Shown piece by piece: positions 35,554-43,949 of a DNA stretch of 64,000 nt. Each line of letters opens with the position of its first letter. Position 1 is the first letter of the stretch. Below the pieces are notes generated by a model. That model was given only the letters and a program-made list of their open reading frames with translations, searched no databases and was not told where the DNA came from. The translations under genes were made by a program, and so were the position numbers. The DNA is from JACVRM01 sp963839815 (GTDB lineage Bacteria > Actinomycetota > Thermoleophilia > Gaiellales > Gaiellaceae). The stretch is from the NCBI GenBank assembly GCA_963839815.1, contig CAWIWF010000008.1, positions 124,001 through 188,000 on the forward strand, in the 5' to 3' direction.

Positions 35554-35573
35554 GACACAAGTGTGACAAAATT
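35554..35573. promoter_or_regulatory. Divergent control region between carH-type gene and nei
   Basis: Only 29 bp separate the two starts. GACACAAGTGTGAC (35554-35567) is an imperfect palindrome and candidate autoregulatory operator. AAAATT (35568-35573) lies 7 nt before the nei GTG and can serve as its -10. Confidence 0.4.
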
Positions 35574-35580
35574 CGGTGAC

Positions 35581-36333
35581 GTGCCCGAGGGGGACAGTCT
35601 TCATCGCGCTGCGCGACGACTCCAACCGCTTGTCGGCGACCGTCTTCGCGCCGACTCGCCGAACCCGCGCGGGCAGGTGACGCGCGTCGCCGAAGAGGTC
35701 GACGGCCGGCGTCTCGAGCGTGTCGAGGCGGTCGGCAAGAACCTGTTCCTGCACTTCGAGGGCGGCGTCACCGTCCGCAGCCACCTGCGGATGTCGGGCA
35801 GCTGGCGGGTGACCAGCCCGGGCGCGCCCGTCGTCGGTCGCCCCTGGCTCGTCCTGCGCGGTGCGCGTGCCCAGGCGCTGCTCTACGGCGGCCGGGTGCT
35901 CGAGCTGAACGGTCGTGTGCGTCGCCGGCTCGGGCCCGACATCCTCGCGCCGGAACCGGACCTCGCCCGGATGCTGTCCAACCTGCGGCGCGAGCACGCC
36001 GCGCGCGAGGTCGGCGACGCGCTTCTCGACCAGCGGCTGCTTGCCGGCATCGGGAACATGTGGAAGGCCGAGGCGCTGTGGGCAGAACGGGTCTCTCCCT
36101 GGCGTTCGCTGGGCGAGGTCTCGGACGACGAGCTCCTGCGCGTCCTGCGCTGGGCCGCCCGCGAGATGCGCCGCTCCGTCGAGACCGGCCGCAACGAGAC
36201 GAAGGTGACGGCGCGGGCGGGCCGGCCGTGCCCCCGCTGTCGGACGCGTATCCGGTCGCGCGGCCAGGGTGACGACAACCGCACGGCCTACTGGTGCCCG
36301 AGCTGCCAGCCGGGGCCCGACCCCGTCGCCTGA
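35581..36333 (+). CDS. Fpg/Nei family DNA glycosylase (endonuclease VIII-like)
   Basis: 250 residues. The start is GTG 35581, because processing then exposes Pro2-Glu3 (V-PEGDSL), the catalytic pair of the family; a longer frame from 35563 would bury it. VGKNLFLHFEGG, RSHLRMSGSW, the H2TH region LLDQRLLAGIGNMWKAEALW and a C-terminal zinc finger (CPRCR...CPSC) are all present. The PEGDSLHR head is that of Nei rather than Fpg (PELPE). It removes oxidised bases and cleaves the abasic site. Divergent from the CarH-type gene. Confidence 0.9.
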   Translation: MPEGDSLHRAARRLQPLVGDRLRADSPNPRGQVTRVAEEVDGRRLERVEAVGKNLFLHFEGGVTVRSHLRMSGSWRVTSPGAPVVGRPWLVLRGARAQALLYGGRVLELNGRVRRRLGPDILAPEPDLARMLSNLRREHAAREVGDALLDQRLLAGIGNMWKAEALWAERVSPWRSLGEVSDDELLRVLRWAAREMRRSVETGRNETKVTARAGRPCPRCRTRIRSRGQGDDNRTAYWCPSCQPGPDPVA

Positions 36334-36342
36334 GCGCGGCCG

Positions 36343-36789
36343 TCAGAGACCGCGGGCGAAGTGGTGCGAGGTGATGCGCAGCCCGGCGTTCAGATAGAGC
36401 CGGTGGGCGTCGCCGCGATCGTCGCCGACGCCGGAGTCGAGGTGGAGTTGCACGCAGTCGAGCCGGCGCCCCTCGGCGGCGAGCCAGTCGAGGAGGCGGC
36501 GGCCGTGCCCGCGGCGGCGGGCGTGGGGGAGGGTGGACAGGTCGTCGACGTACAGGAAGCGCCCCCAGGCGAGCATGTGGCCGACTCGGAACCCGGCGAC
36601 CGCGACTGCCTCCGCGCCGTCGCCCTCGAACACGCCGGCCAACCGGTACCCCTCGGGCCGCTGGACCTCGTCGACGTGCCGAACGAAAGCAGCCACATGG
36701 CCGAGCAGGGGTCGCAGCTCCCGCATGGCGTCGAACGCCGCGCCCGTGTGGGGTGGGACGATCTCGCGCACGACCGGCTCGGCGTTCAC
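36343..36789 (-). CDS. GNAT family N-acetyltransferase
   Basis: 148 residues. DDLSTLPHARRRGHGRRLLDWLAAEGRR is motif A (R-R-x-G-H-G, residues about 83-110), and LNAGLRITSHHFAR ends the fold. Substrate unknown; the FVRHVDEVQRPEGYRLAGV start resembles small-molecule acetyltransferases. Leaderless GTG behind minus-strand TAGAAC (36796-36801) plus 6 nt. Convergent with nei, 9 nt between stops. Confidence 0.85.
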   Translation of the reverse strand: MNAEPVVREIVPPHTGAAFDAMRELRPLLGHVAAFVRHVDEVQRPEGYRLAGVFEGDGAEAVAVAGFRVGHMLAWGRFLYVDDLSTLPHARRRGHGRRLLDWLAAEGRRLDCVQLHLDSGVGDDRGDAHRLYLNAGLRITSHHFARGL

Positions 36790-36838
36790 ACGCGCGTTCT
36801 ACCGCAGGAGTCGGCGCTGCGAGGGCGTACCCCGGTTC

Positions 36839-38104
36839 GTGTCCCACCGTTCGGCCGACCTCCATGATGCGCTCCGCCTGTTCTGCCTGGCCGCGTTTGC
36901 CGCGCTGCAGGACGACGTCGATGCGGGCGCCGAGGTGCCGTTCGCCTTCGAGGAGCACGACGCTCGCGGCCGCACGACCTTCTACGAGTTCCGACCGCTG
37001 ATCGGCGGCTTCGTCGAGAGCCGCCGAGAGCGGCTGACCGACCTCCCGGACGCGCGCTTCGCGCTCGATGCCCTCACGGCCGAGCCTGCGGCTGCGCTCT
37101 TCGCTGGCTCGCTCACCGGCGGCACCACCGGCGAAGGGGCGCTCTTCGAGACGATCCTGGTGCCGCTGCTCGGCCGGGTCGCCGAGGCGCGCGGTGGCTT
37201 CGACTGGGACGACGCCACGTTCGAGCGCGAGTACGAGGAGCTCGAGCGCGCGTTGTTCGGCTCGGAGCGGACGCATGTGGCAGTCGTCCCGCTCGTCGGC
37301 GTGGAGGTCGGCACGATCGTGGAGCTCGGCGGCGGCGTGCGGGCCCGACCCTTCGTGACCGGCGAGCTCGCGGGACCCTGGCCAGAGTCCAGCGGCCTGC
37401 TGCCCGAGCGCTTCGGCCGCGAGCCCGACCGCGCGGGTGTGCTCGAGCTGGTGCACGCGCTGCCCGCCGGAACGACGGCGCGCCCGGACGCGGCCGCGGA
37501 GCTTGCGGACGCCACCACGGCGCTCCGGCTAGCGCTTGGCGGAGCGGTGGCCACCGGCTCGGTCTTCTTCGAGCGGATCGACCGGCATCCGGTCGGCGTC
37601 AAGCCGATGCTGCCGATCGCCGCGGCGCGGCCCCCCGGCGAGCCGACGCGGCTGGACGTCTTCCGCGGCGAGCTGGCCCGCAGCCTGCGCGAGCGAGTGG
37701 CGTCGGCGGACGAGGACCGCCGGCTGGGCGACGCGCTCGATCGCTGGGAGCTCGCCCTCTTCCAGACCGAGCCGTTCCGGTCCGAGCAGCTGCGAGGGGC
37801 ACTCGAGTCGCTCCTCGGTGACGACGGCGGGCTCTGGGCTGCGGCGCTGCGGGCGGCGGTGCTGCTCGGCGAGAGCGGTGCCGAGCGGGCTGCGCACCAC
37901 GCGAGGCTGCGCTCGCTGGCAGGGGGCGGCGACGGTGAGGAGCATGCCGGCGCCGTGCGCGACGTGCTCGTCGAGACGCTCCTGCACGATGGCCGCAGCG
38001 AGCTCGTGCGCTGGCTCGACGAGGCGCTGCTCGGCGTCCGGCCGCGGCCGACCAGCTACTTCGCCCGGTTGGCGACGCCGGCCGGCGAGCCCGTCGCCGC
38101 CTAG
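36839..38104 (+). CDS. Hypothetical protein, about 420 residues
   Basis: I do not recognise a family. The likely start is GTG 36839 (VSHRSADLHDALRLF); no clear ribosome-binding site or -10 decides it. Codon use is as in neighbouring genes. The sequence is acidic, mostly helical by composition, with FEEHDARGRTTFYEFRPLIGGFV, LFETILVPLLGRVAEARGGFDW and LFGSERTHVAVVPLVGVEVG as the least biased segments. No membrane helix or signal sequence. Stands alone between a GNAT and a small gene. Confidence 0.55.
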   Translation: MSHRSADLHDALRLFCLAAFAALQDDVDAGAEVPFAFEEHDARGRTTFYEFRPLIGGFVESRRERLTDLPDARFALDALTAEPAAALFAGSLTGGTTGEGALFETILVPLLGRVAEARGGFDWDDATFEREYEELERALFGSERTHVAVVPLVGVEVGTIVELGGGVRARPFVTGELAGPWPESSGLLPERFGREPDRAGVLELVHALPAGTTARPDAAAELADATTALRLALGGAVATGSVFFERIDRHPVGVKPMLPIAAARPPGEPTRLDVFRGELARSLRERVASADEDRRLGDALDRWELALFQTEPFRSEQLRGALESLLGDDGGLWAAALRAAVLLGESGAERAAHHARLRSLAGGGDGEEHAGAVRDVLVETLLHDGRSELVRWLDEALLGVRPRPTSYFARLATPAGEPVAA

Positions 38105-38148
38105 CTCACCCTGACCACGGCTGTCACGCAGACGGCACAGAGCCGTGA

Positions 38149-38177
38149 CGGACACGACACGGATCGTCGCCTACAGT
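38149..38177 (+). promoter_or_regulatory. Promoter of a small leaderless gene
   Basis: -35 CGGACA (38149-38154), 17-nt spacer, -10 TACAGT (38172-38177), 6 nt to GTG 38184. CTGTCACG and CCGTGACGG flank it upstream. Confidence 0.5.
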
Positions 38178-38183
38178 GGCAAC

Positions 38184-38390
38184 GTGGATGACGGCGAGCG
38201 CACCCTTGTGAGGCTGGCACGGATCGAACGGCTCGACCGCGCGGGCGCACCGGCGCGCGTGCTCCTCGACGAGCTGCGGGCGCTCGTCGGCGAGGCGACG
38301 GCATGGGCGGAGCGGGAGGGTGACGAGCGGGCGACGCGTGCCGTCCAGCGCTGCCAGGCCGCGATCGAGAGCAGGGAGGCCGTCGTGTAA
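38184..38390 (+). CDS. Small helical protein, 68 residues, unknown
   Basis: From GTG 38184 (VDDGERTLVRLARIERL), chosen because TACAGT lies exactly 6 nt upstream; a frame opening at 38145 would run through this promoter. The product is charged, Arg/Glu/Ala-rich and predicted helical throughout, ending in QRCQAAIESREAVV. No known family. It lies 67 nt before parA but parA has its own ribosome-binding site, so a link to chromosome partitioning is only positional. Confidence 0.5.
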   Translation: MDDGERTLVRLARIERLDRAGAPARVLLDELRALVGEATAWAEREGDERATRAVQRCQAAIESREAVV

Positions 38391-38457
38391 CCCCGGCTCC
38401 CCCATGGCCACTGCAGGCACAAGGACTCTGCTCCGTCCGCCCGAAAGAGGCATTCTG

Positions 38458-39276
38458 ATGGGCGTCATGAGCCTGCTACCACGGCCCGGTCCGCCGACGG
38501 CCGATCCGGGCAAGACCGCGCGCGTCCTCGCCTTCGCGAATCAGAAGGGCGGCGTCGCGAAGACCACGTCGACGCTCAACCTCGCAGTCGCGCTGCGCGA
38601 GCGAGGGTTACGGGTGCTCGCGGTCGACCTCGACCCGCAGGGCAACCTGACCATGAGCCAGGGGTTCAACCCCGACGCGATCACGCGCTCGATGTTCGAC
38701 GTGCTCGTGCATCGCCTGCCGATCGAGCAGGTGATCCAGGAGGCGGAGATCGACCTGGCCGTGTCCTCGATCGACCTGGCCGGGGCCGAGCTCGCGCTCT
38801 CCGCCCAGATCGGCAGGGAGCGAGCGCTCGACAAGGCGCTGGCCGGCGCGCGCCACGAGTACGACTACGTACTCATCGACACGCCGCCGTCGCTCGGGCT
38901 CCTGACCATCAACGCGCTCGTCGCCTCGTCCGGCGTGATCGTGCCCGTCCAGTGCGAGTACCTGTCGCTGCGCGGCCTCGTGCAGCTCGAGAACACGCTC
39001 ACGATGATCCGCGAGAACCTCAACCCGAACGTCCACATCATCGGGATCCTCCCGACCATGTTCGACGGACGGACGCTCCACTCGCGCGAGGCGATCGAGA
39101 TTCTCCAGGAGAACTTCGGCGACCTGCTGTTCACGACCAGGATCCGCAAGACCATCCGCTTCGCGGAGGCGCCCGTGAAGGGCACGTCGGTGCTGAAGTA
39201 CGACCCCACCGGCCCGGCTGCGTCCGCCTACCGCGAGCTGGCGAAGGAGGTGCTCGATGGCGCGAAAACGCGCTAG
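38458..39276 (+). CDS. parA: ParA/Soj-type chromosome-partitioning ATPase
   Basis: 272 residues from ATG 38458, with AAAGAGG upstream. The deviant Walker A is NQKGGVAKTTSTLNLA, the Walker A' VDLDPQGNLT, Walker B YVLIDTPPSLGLLT, and the C-terminal IRKTIRFAEAP is the usual Soj helix. ParA ATPases form DNA-bound gradients that move ParB-parS complexes or position other cargo. No ParB gene follows; instead ftsZ starts 20 nt before the stop in another frame, an unusual partner. Confidence 0.9.
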   Translation: MGVMSLLPRPGPPTADPGKTARVLAFANQKGGVAKTTSTLNLAVALRERGLRVLAVDLDPQGNLTMSQGFNPDAITRSMFDVLVHRLPIEQVIQEAEIDLAVSSIDLAGAELALSAQIGRERALDKALAGARHEYDYVLIDTPPSLGLLTINALVASSGVIVPVQCEYLSLRGLVQLENTLTMIRENLNPNVHIIGILPTMFDGRTLHSREAIEILQENFGDLLFTTRIRKTIRFAEAPVKGTSVLKYDPTGPAASAYRELAKEVLDGAKTR

Positions 39277-40507
39277 CCTCCGCGAGGGCCCGCTCGCGGA
39301 GCTGTTCAAGGCGACCGAGGCGGCCCAGGAGCAGGCCCGCAAGGCCGAAGCAGAGCCTCAGCCCGAGCCGGCAGGCGAGCCGAAGGAGCGAGACGACGCC
39401 GAAGGGGCGACCGTCCACCGGCTCGAGGTGCTGCCGGAGCAGCCGGCCAGGCTGCACCGTGCACCCGCGCCGGACACTGCTCCCTACCTCGCGGTCATCC
39501 GCGTCGTCGGCGTCGGCGGCGCCGGCCTGAACGCCGTCAACCGCATGATCGACGCCGGCATCTCCGACGTCGAGTTCATCGCCGTCAACACGGACGTCCA
39601 GCAGCTCGCGATGAGCGAGGCGGCCTTGAAGATCCACATCGGCAGCGAGCTCACACGCGGCCTCGGCTCCGGCTCCGAGGCCGAGGTCGGACGGCGCGCC
39701 GCCGAGGAGGCGCACGACCAGCTGAAACGAGCGCTGCGCGGCTCCGACATGGTCTTCGTGACCGCAGGCGAGGGCGGGGGGACGGGGTCGGGCGCGGCGC
39801 CGGTCGTCGCGACGATCGCCCGCGAGATCGGGGCGCTCACCGTCGGCATCGTCACGACGCCGTTCCGGTTCGAGGGCACCAAGCGGCGACTGACCGCAGA
39901 GACCGGCCTCTCCCAGCTGCGCGAGGCGTGCGACACGGTGATCGTCATCCCCAACGACCGGCTGCTCGACGTCGTCGACAAGTCGACCTCGATGCTCGAC
40001 GCCTTCCGGCTCGCCGACGACGTGCTGCGCCAGGGCGTCCAGGGCATCTGCGACCTGATCACCACACCCGGGCTGATCAACCTCGACTTCGCCGACGTGC
40101 GCACGGTCATGAAGGACGCAGGCTCGGCGCTCATGGGCATCGGCTACGCCACCGGCGACAACCGCGCGCGCGAGGCGGCCGAGCGGGCGCTGCGCTCGCC
40201 GCTGATCGAGACCGAGATCGCGGGCGCGCGGGGCATCCTGCTCTCCGTCGCCGGCGGGGATGACCTGTCGCTCTACGAGGTCAACGAGGCGGCGGAGGTG
40301 GTCCGCGAGGCCGCCGTCGACGACACCAACATCATCTTCGGCGCCACCGTCGACGACCGGCTCACCGGCCAGGTCTGGGTGACCGTCGTCGCCACCGGTC
40401 TGAGCGGCGCGCCCAGGCGGCGCACGTTCATCCCGGAGAACGAGCGCACGACGCCGCGCTCCCCGGGCGACGACCCACTGGAGCCGCCGAGCTTCCTCCG
40501 CGAGTAA
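39257..40507 (+). CDS. ftsZ: FtsZ tubulin-like cell-division GTPase with long N-terminal extension
   Basis: 416 residues. The GTPase core starts near residue 78 (YLAVIRVVGVGGAGLNAVN); the tubulin signature GGGTGSG is at 173-179 and the T7 synergy loop GLINLDFADV at 272-281, all intact. The C-terminal DPLEPPSFLRE matches the actinobacterial FtsZ tail that binds partner proteins; the linker before it is only about 25 residues. The first 77 residues are a charged extension absent from typical FtsZ. It overlaps parA by 20 nt, not in a dcw cluster. It could be the main or a second FtsZ. Confidence 0.9.
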   Translation: MARKRASLREGPLAELFKATEAAQEQARKAEAEPQPEPAGEPKERDDAEGATVHRLEVLPEQPARLHRAPAPDTAPYLAVIRVVGVGGAGLNAVNRMIDAGISDVEFIAVNTDVQQLAMSEAALKIHIGSELTRGLGSGSEAEVGRRAAEEAHDQLKRALRGSDMVFVTAGEGGGTGSGAAPVVATIAREIGALTVGIVTTPFRFEGTKRRLTAETGLSQLREACDTVIVIPNDRLLDVVDKSTSMLDAFRLADDVLRQGVQGICDLITTPGLINLDFADVRTVMKDAGSALMGIGYATGDNRAREAAERALRSPLIETEIAGARGILLSVAGGDDLSLYEVNEAAEVVREAAVDDTNIIFGATVDDRLTGQVWVTVVATGLSGAPRRRTFIPENERTTPRSPGDDPLEPPSFLRE

Positions 40508-40527
40508 CGCTTCGCAGGGGCTCGCTT

Positions 40528-40554
40528 CACGGGGGAAACCCGGTTTCCCCCGTG
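40528..40554 (+). terminator. Hairpin terminator after ftsZ
   Basis: CACGGGGGAAACC and its exact complement around a single central C, 20 nt past the stop. No T-run. Confidence 0.6.
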
Positions 40555-40631
40555 GGCCCCCTCGTCGAAGTGACGCGCCGGCGCCGCGTGGTGCCTGCGG
40601 CCGGCGGAGCCGGCCTCCGGCGTCAGGGATT

Positions 40632-40646
40632 GTCCCCAGCGGGGAC
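40632..40646. repeat. GTCCCC-AGC-GGGGAC hairpin, member of a GGGACA/TGTCCC set
   Basis: Perfect 6-bp arms, followed by CTGTCCC. Similar GGGACA or TGTCCC units occur near 1637, 20011, 23608 and 45652, always between genes. Confidence 0.4.
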
Positions 40647-40678
40647 TGTCCCGCCAGGGCTCGAAGGTAGGGGCTGGG

Positions 40679-42217
40679 TCAGCGCGCGCGGAAGGGCCCT
40701 GGCCGGCCTCGCGCCAGGATTGCTCGCACGCGGCCTGCGGCGCTGCGGGGGCCGAGGGCAAGCGCCTCGACGGCGACATAGCCGGCGAGGCCCGCGAGCG
40801 CGACGTCCTTCGGCGAGTCGTTCACGACCAGCGACGCGGCGACCGCCGCCGCGAACGCGAGCGGCAGCGCTCGCTCGCCGAGCGTCGCGCGCTGCCGGAG
40901 CGACAGGGCCAGCACGACGACGAGCGCCAGCAGGCCGACGGCGATCGTCACGGCCGTCGACGTCTCGGCGGTCGCGCGCGCCCACGACAGCGTCACCCTG
41001 TCGTCGAGCCGCTCCCAGAGCGCCACCGGCCCGTCGCCGAGCGCCCGCGTCACGTGGCTCTCGGCGCCGATCACAGCGTCCAGGGCGAGCACGAGGCCGA
41101 CGAGCGCCGCCGCACCGGCACCGACCGACGCGATCGCACGGCGGCCGCCGCCGAGCAGCAGGCCGGCCAGCACCGCGAACCCGGCCGCGAGCACCACCGC
41201 ACCGCCGCCGTCGGCCCCGAACCGGCTCGCCGCCACCGTCACGAGCGCGAGCGCAGCGAGCCCCGCTGCGGCCAGTGGCCGCCGGCGGCCGAGACTCCAG
41301 GCCCCCGCCAGCGCCAGCACGAGCACGAACGTCTCGAGCAGGTTCGTGATCCCGTAGAAGCGCGCGTTCTGCGTCGGCCCGAGCGGCGATAGCGCCACCC
41401 AGCGCTCGTCCACCAGGAAGGAGACGAGATAGACGCCGATTGCACCGGCGCACGCCGCCGCCAGCGCGCCGCGTCCACGTACGCGACGGGCGAGCGGCAG
41501 GCCCGAGAGCGCGGCCGCCAGCAGGAGCGCGAACCCGAGCTCCGGCCCGAGATCGACGGCGCCGAGCACCACGTTGGCCACCAGCGCGCCCGCCACGCCG
41601 AGCACGGCCGCCGCGGGGGCCGCGACCGCGAGCCCCACCGTTGCGAGCTCCAGCCAGGTCGCGGTGCGCGAGCGCCAGTCGCCCCGCTCGTCGATCCGCC
41701 GGTCGAGAGCCAGCAGCTCGCCGACCGGATCGCCGCTCGCCTCGGAGCCGAGGCCGCCCGGCTCGCCCAGCGCGGTCGGCGCGATGTCCGCGACTGACAC
41801 GAGGCCGGGCATCCGCGTCGAGCCCGACGTGAGCAGTCCGCGCCAGGTCCCGCCGAGCACCGCCACCGGATAGCGGCGGTCGTTCGGCCCCTCGCCCGCC
41901 GGCAGCGACAGCACGATCAGGCCCGCCCCTGGCGGCACCGCGTCCGTCCGCTGAGCTCGGATCAGCGGCGCGCCGCCGGGGATGCCGTCGCGCAGCGAGT
42001 TCGAGACGACACCGCGCTCGAGCATCGCCAGCGCGGCCTCGCCGCTCACCCGTGGGCCGGCGCCCGGGACGAGGAGCCCAACCGCGCCGCGATCCTCGAG
42101 CGCGCGCAGATCCGCGACCTCGAGGCCGCGGACGACGACGACGCGCAGCTCCTGTGCGTGCGCCTCTCCGGAAAGGACAGCCAGGAGGACACCTAGGATT
42201 GCCGCGATCCGGATGAT
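40679..42217 (-). CDS. Exported/polytopic membrane protein, apparent ATC start
   Basis: 512 residues if initiated at ATC 42217: this gives a signal-like head (IIRIAAILGVLLAVLSGEAHA) and a continuous domain VVVVRGLEVADLRALEDRGAVG. From about residue 170 there are ten or so membrane helices. No ATG, GTG or TTG exists in frame before GTG 42049 (456 residues), which would cut away the signal and part of the soluble domain. TAGCGT lies exactly 6 nt before the ATC, the leaderless geometry of this window. Domain order (soluble head, then multi-helix) suggests an envelope protein of unknown function. Confidence 0.65.
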   Translation of the reverse strand: MIRIAAILGVLLAVLSGEAHAQELRVVVVRGLEVADLRALEDRGAVGLLVPGAGPRVSGEAALAMLERGVVSNSLRDGIPGGAPLIRAQRTDAVPPGAGLIVLSLPAGEGPNDRRYPVAVLGGTWRGLLTSGSTRMPGLVSVADIAPTALGEPGGLGSEASGDPVGELLALDRRIDERGDWRSRTATWLELATVGLAVAAPAAAVLGVAGALVANVVLGAVDLGPELGFALLLAAALSGLPLARRVRGRGALAAACAGAIGVYLVSFLVDERWVALSPLGPTQNARFYGITNLLETFVLVLALAGAWSLGRRRPLAAAGLAALALVTVAASRFGADGGGAVVLAAGFAVLAGLLLGGGRRAIASVGAGAAALVGLVLALDAVIGAESHVTRALGDGPVALWERLDDRVTLSWARATAETSTAVTIAVGLLALVVVLALSLRQRATLGERALPLAFAAAVAASLVVNDSPKDVALAGLAGYVAVEALALGPRSAAGRVRAILARGRPGPFRAR

Positions 42218-42223
42218 GCGCGA

Positions 42224-42229
42224 ACGCTA
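42224..42229 (-). promoter_or_regulatory. -10 box TAGCGT, 6 nt before an ATC codon
   Basis: Minus-strand TAGCGT, TCGCGC, then ATC at 42217, the same spacing as at a dozen ATG/GTG starts in the window. Confidence 0.45.
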
Positions 42230-42268
42230 CAAGGCAGTGCCGCCCGGGCTCGCGCGCGTCGTCCGGCC

Positions 42269-43906
42269 GTGGGTGCCGCGGTGAGCGTCCACGTCGAGGC
42301 CGTCCCCGTCGTCCGCCGGCACGAGCCCGTCGTGGCAGCTGCGATCGCCGCGACGGCGGCGCTGCTGCTCGTGCTGCTCGGCCCGGCCGGAGGCGACGTG
42401 CCGGCCCACCTCTATCGCACGCTGCTCGTGCGCGAGCACGTCTACCTCTGGGACAACCTGTGGTTTGCAGGCCACTACCCGCTCGTCTCCTACAGCCTCC
42501 TCTACTACCCCGTCGCGGCGCTCGTCGGCAACGCGACGCTGGTCGTCGGCTCGATCGTCGCCGCCGCCGTGCTCTTCGAGCGGATCTGCGCGCGCGAGTG
42601 GGGAGAGGCCGCTGTCTGGCCGGCACGCGCGTTCGCTCTGCTCGCGGCCGGGCCGCTCTACACGGGCACCTACAGCTACGCGGCCGGAGTGGCGGCGCTG
42701 CTCGCGACGATCTGGGCGTTGCAGTGCGGCTGGACGTGGACCGCGGTCGGCTTCGCCGCCGTCACGCTCGGCTTCAGCCCGCTCGCGTTCGTCTTCCTGG
42801 TGCTCGTCCTGGCCGCCGTCCTCCTCGCCAGGCGCTCTGTCGGTCGCACGACCGCCTGGTTCGGGATCGGCCTGACGATGGCCGTGGCGGTGGAGGTGCT
42901 CGCGCTACGGCTGTTCCCGACCGACGGCCGCTATCCCTTCCGCGCCGTCGAGCTGGCCCTCGTCCTGGTCGTCGCGGGCGCCGGCCTCGTGATCGCGTCG
43001 CGTGCCGCCGGTGGCGCCGTGCTGGCAGCGCTCTTCGGGCTCTGGCTGCTGGTCTCGGTGGTGTTCTTCCTGGTGCCGGAGCCGGTGGGCGAGAACGTCA
43101 CCCGGCTGCGCTCGGTCGTCTTCCCGCTGATGCTGCTGACGGCCCTCGTCGCTCGCTTCCAGCCGCGCCGCCTCGCGCTCTTCGGGCTGGTCGCCGCGCT
43201 CGCCTACAACGCCTACCCGTACGTTGCGACTGTTCCCGCTCGCATCGATACGCGCGCGTCGCAGGAGGCGTTCTGGGCACCCGCGCTGGCGTACCTGGAC
43301 GAGCACGCCACCCCCGAGCACCGTGTCGAGGTCGTCCCCACCTACGACCACTGGGAGTCCTACTGGGTGCCCAGGGCCGGGTTCGGGCTCGCGCGCGGCT
43401 GGTACCGGCAGCTCGACCTGGCCGAGAACCGCGTCCTCTACCGCGACCCGCTCTCACGGACCGGCTACCGCGCGTGGCTCCAGCGCATGGCCGTGGAGTA
43501 CGTGCTGCTCCCCGACGTGCGCCTGGGCAAGAAGGGTGCGGACCGAGAGGCGGAGCTGCTGCTGGCCGGCGTCCCGGGCCTCGACCTCGTCTTCCACACC
43601 GCCGACTGGCGCATCTACCGCGTCCGCGACGCGCGGCCGCTGCTGACGGGGCCTGGTCGCGCGCGGCTGACGTCGTTCGGCCACGACCGCATCGCCGGCA
43701 CCGTGTCCAAGACCGGGCGCTACCGGCTGCGCGTTCAGCACATGCCCTACTGGGAGGTGACGCGCGGCTCCGTCTGCGTCACCGCGGCGGCGGACGGCAT
43801 GACCTGGCTGCTCGCGCGCCGCCCCGGGCCGTTCGTGCTCGAGACGAGAGGTGGTCCGGGGTCGCTCCTCCGCTCGCCCCTCAGCCAGGGCGGCGGCTGC
43901 CGCTAG
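42269..43906 (+). CDS. Polytopic membrane protein, GT-C glycosyltransferase-like
   Basis: 545 residues with about ten membrane helices up to residue 320, then a soluble C-terminal part with YDHWESYWVPRAGFGLARGWYRQ and YVLLPDVRL. The first loop reads GGDVPAHLYRTLLVREHVYLWDNLWFAGHYP (residues about 42-72), with an acidic residue after helix 1 as in GT-C enzymes, which transfer sugars from polyprenyl carriers. Assignment to a glycosyltransferase is tentative. GTG 42269 or 42281 are possible starts. Divergent from the membrane protein at 40679-42217. Confidence 0.7.
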   Translation: MGAAVSVHVEAVPVVRRHEPVVAAAIAATAALLLVLLGPAGGDVPAHLYRTLLVREHVYLWDNLWFAGHYPLVSYSLLYYPVAALVGNATLVVGSIVAAAVLFERICAREWGEAAVWPARAFALLAAGPLYTGTYSYAAGVAALLATIWALQCGWTWTAVGFAAVTLGFSPLAFVFLVLVLAAVLLARRSVGRTTAWFGIGLTMAVAVEVLALRLFPTDGRYPFRAVELALVLVVAGAGLVIASRAAGGAVLAALFGLWLLVSVVFFLVPEPVGENVTRLRSVVFPLMLLTALVARFQPRRLALFGLVAALAYNAYPYVATVPARIDTRASQEAFWAPALAYLDEHATPEHRVEVVPTYDHWESYWVPRAGFGLARGWYRQLDLAENRVLYRDPLSRTGYRAWLQRMAVEYVLLPDVRLGKKGADREAELLLAGVPGLDLVFHTADWRIYRVRDARPLLTGPGRARLTSFGHDRIAGTVSKTGRYRLRVQHMPYWEVTRGSVCVTAAADGMTWLLARRPGPFVLETRGGPGSLLRSPLSQGGGCR

Positions 43907-43949
43907 TGCTGCCGGGCGGAGTGCGCACGCGGGGAGCGAAGTAGGCGTC

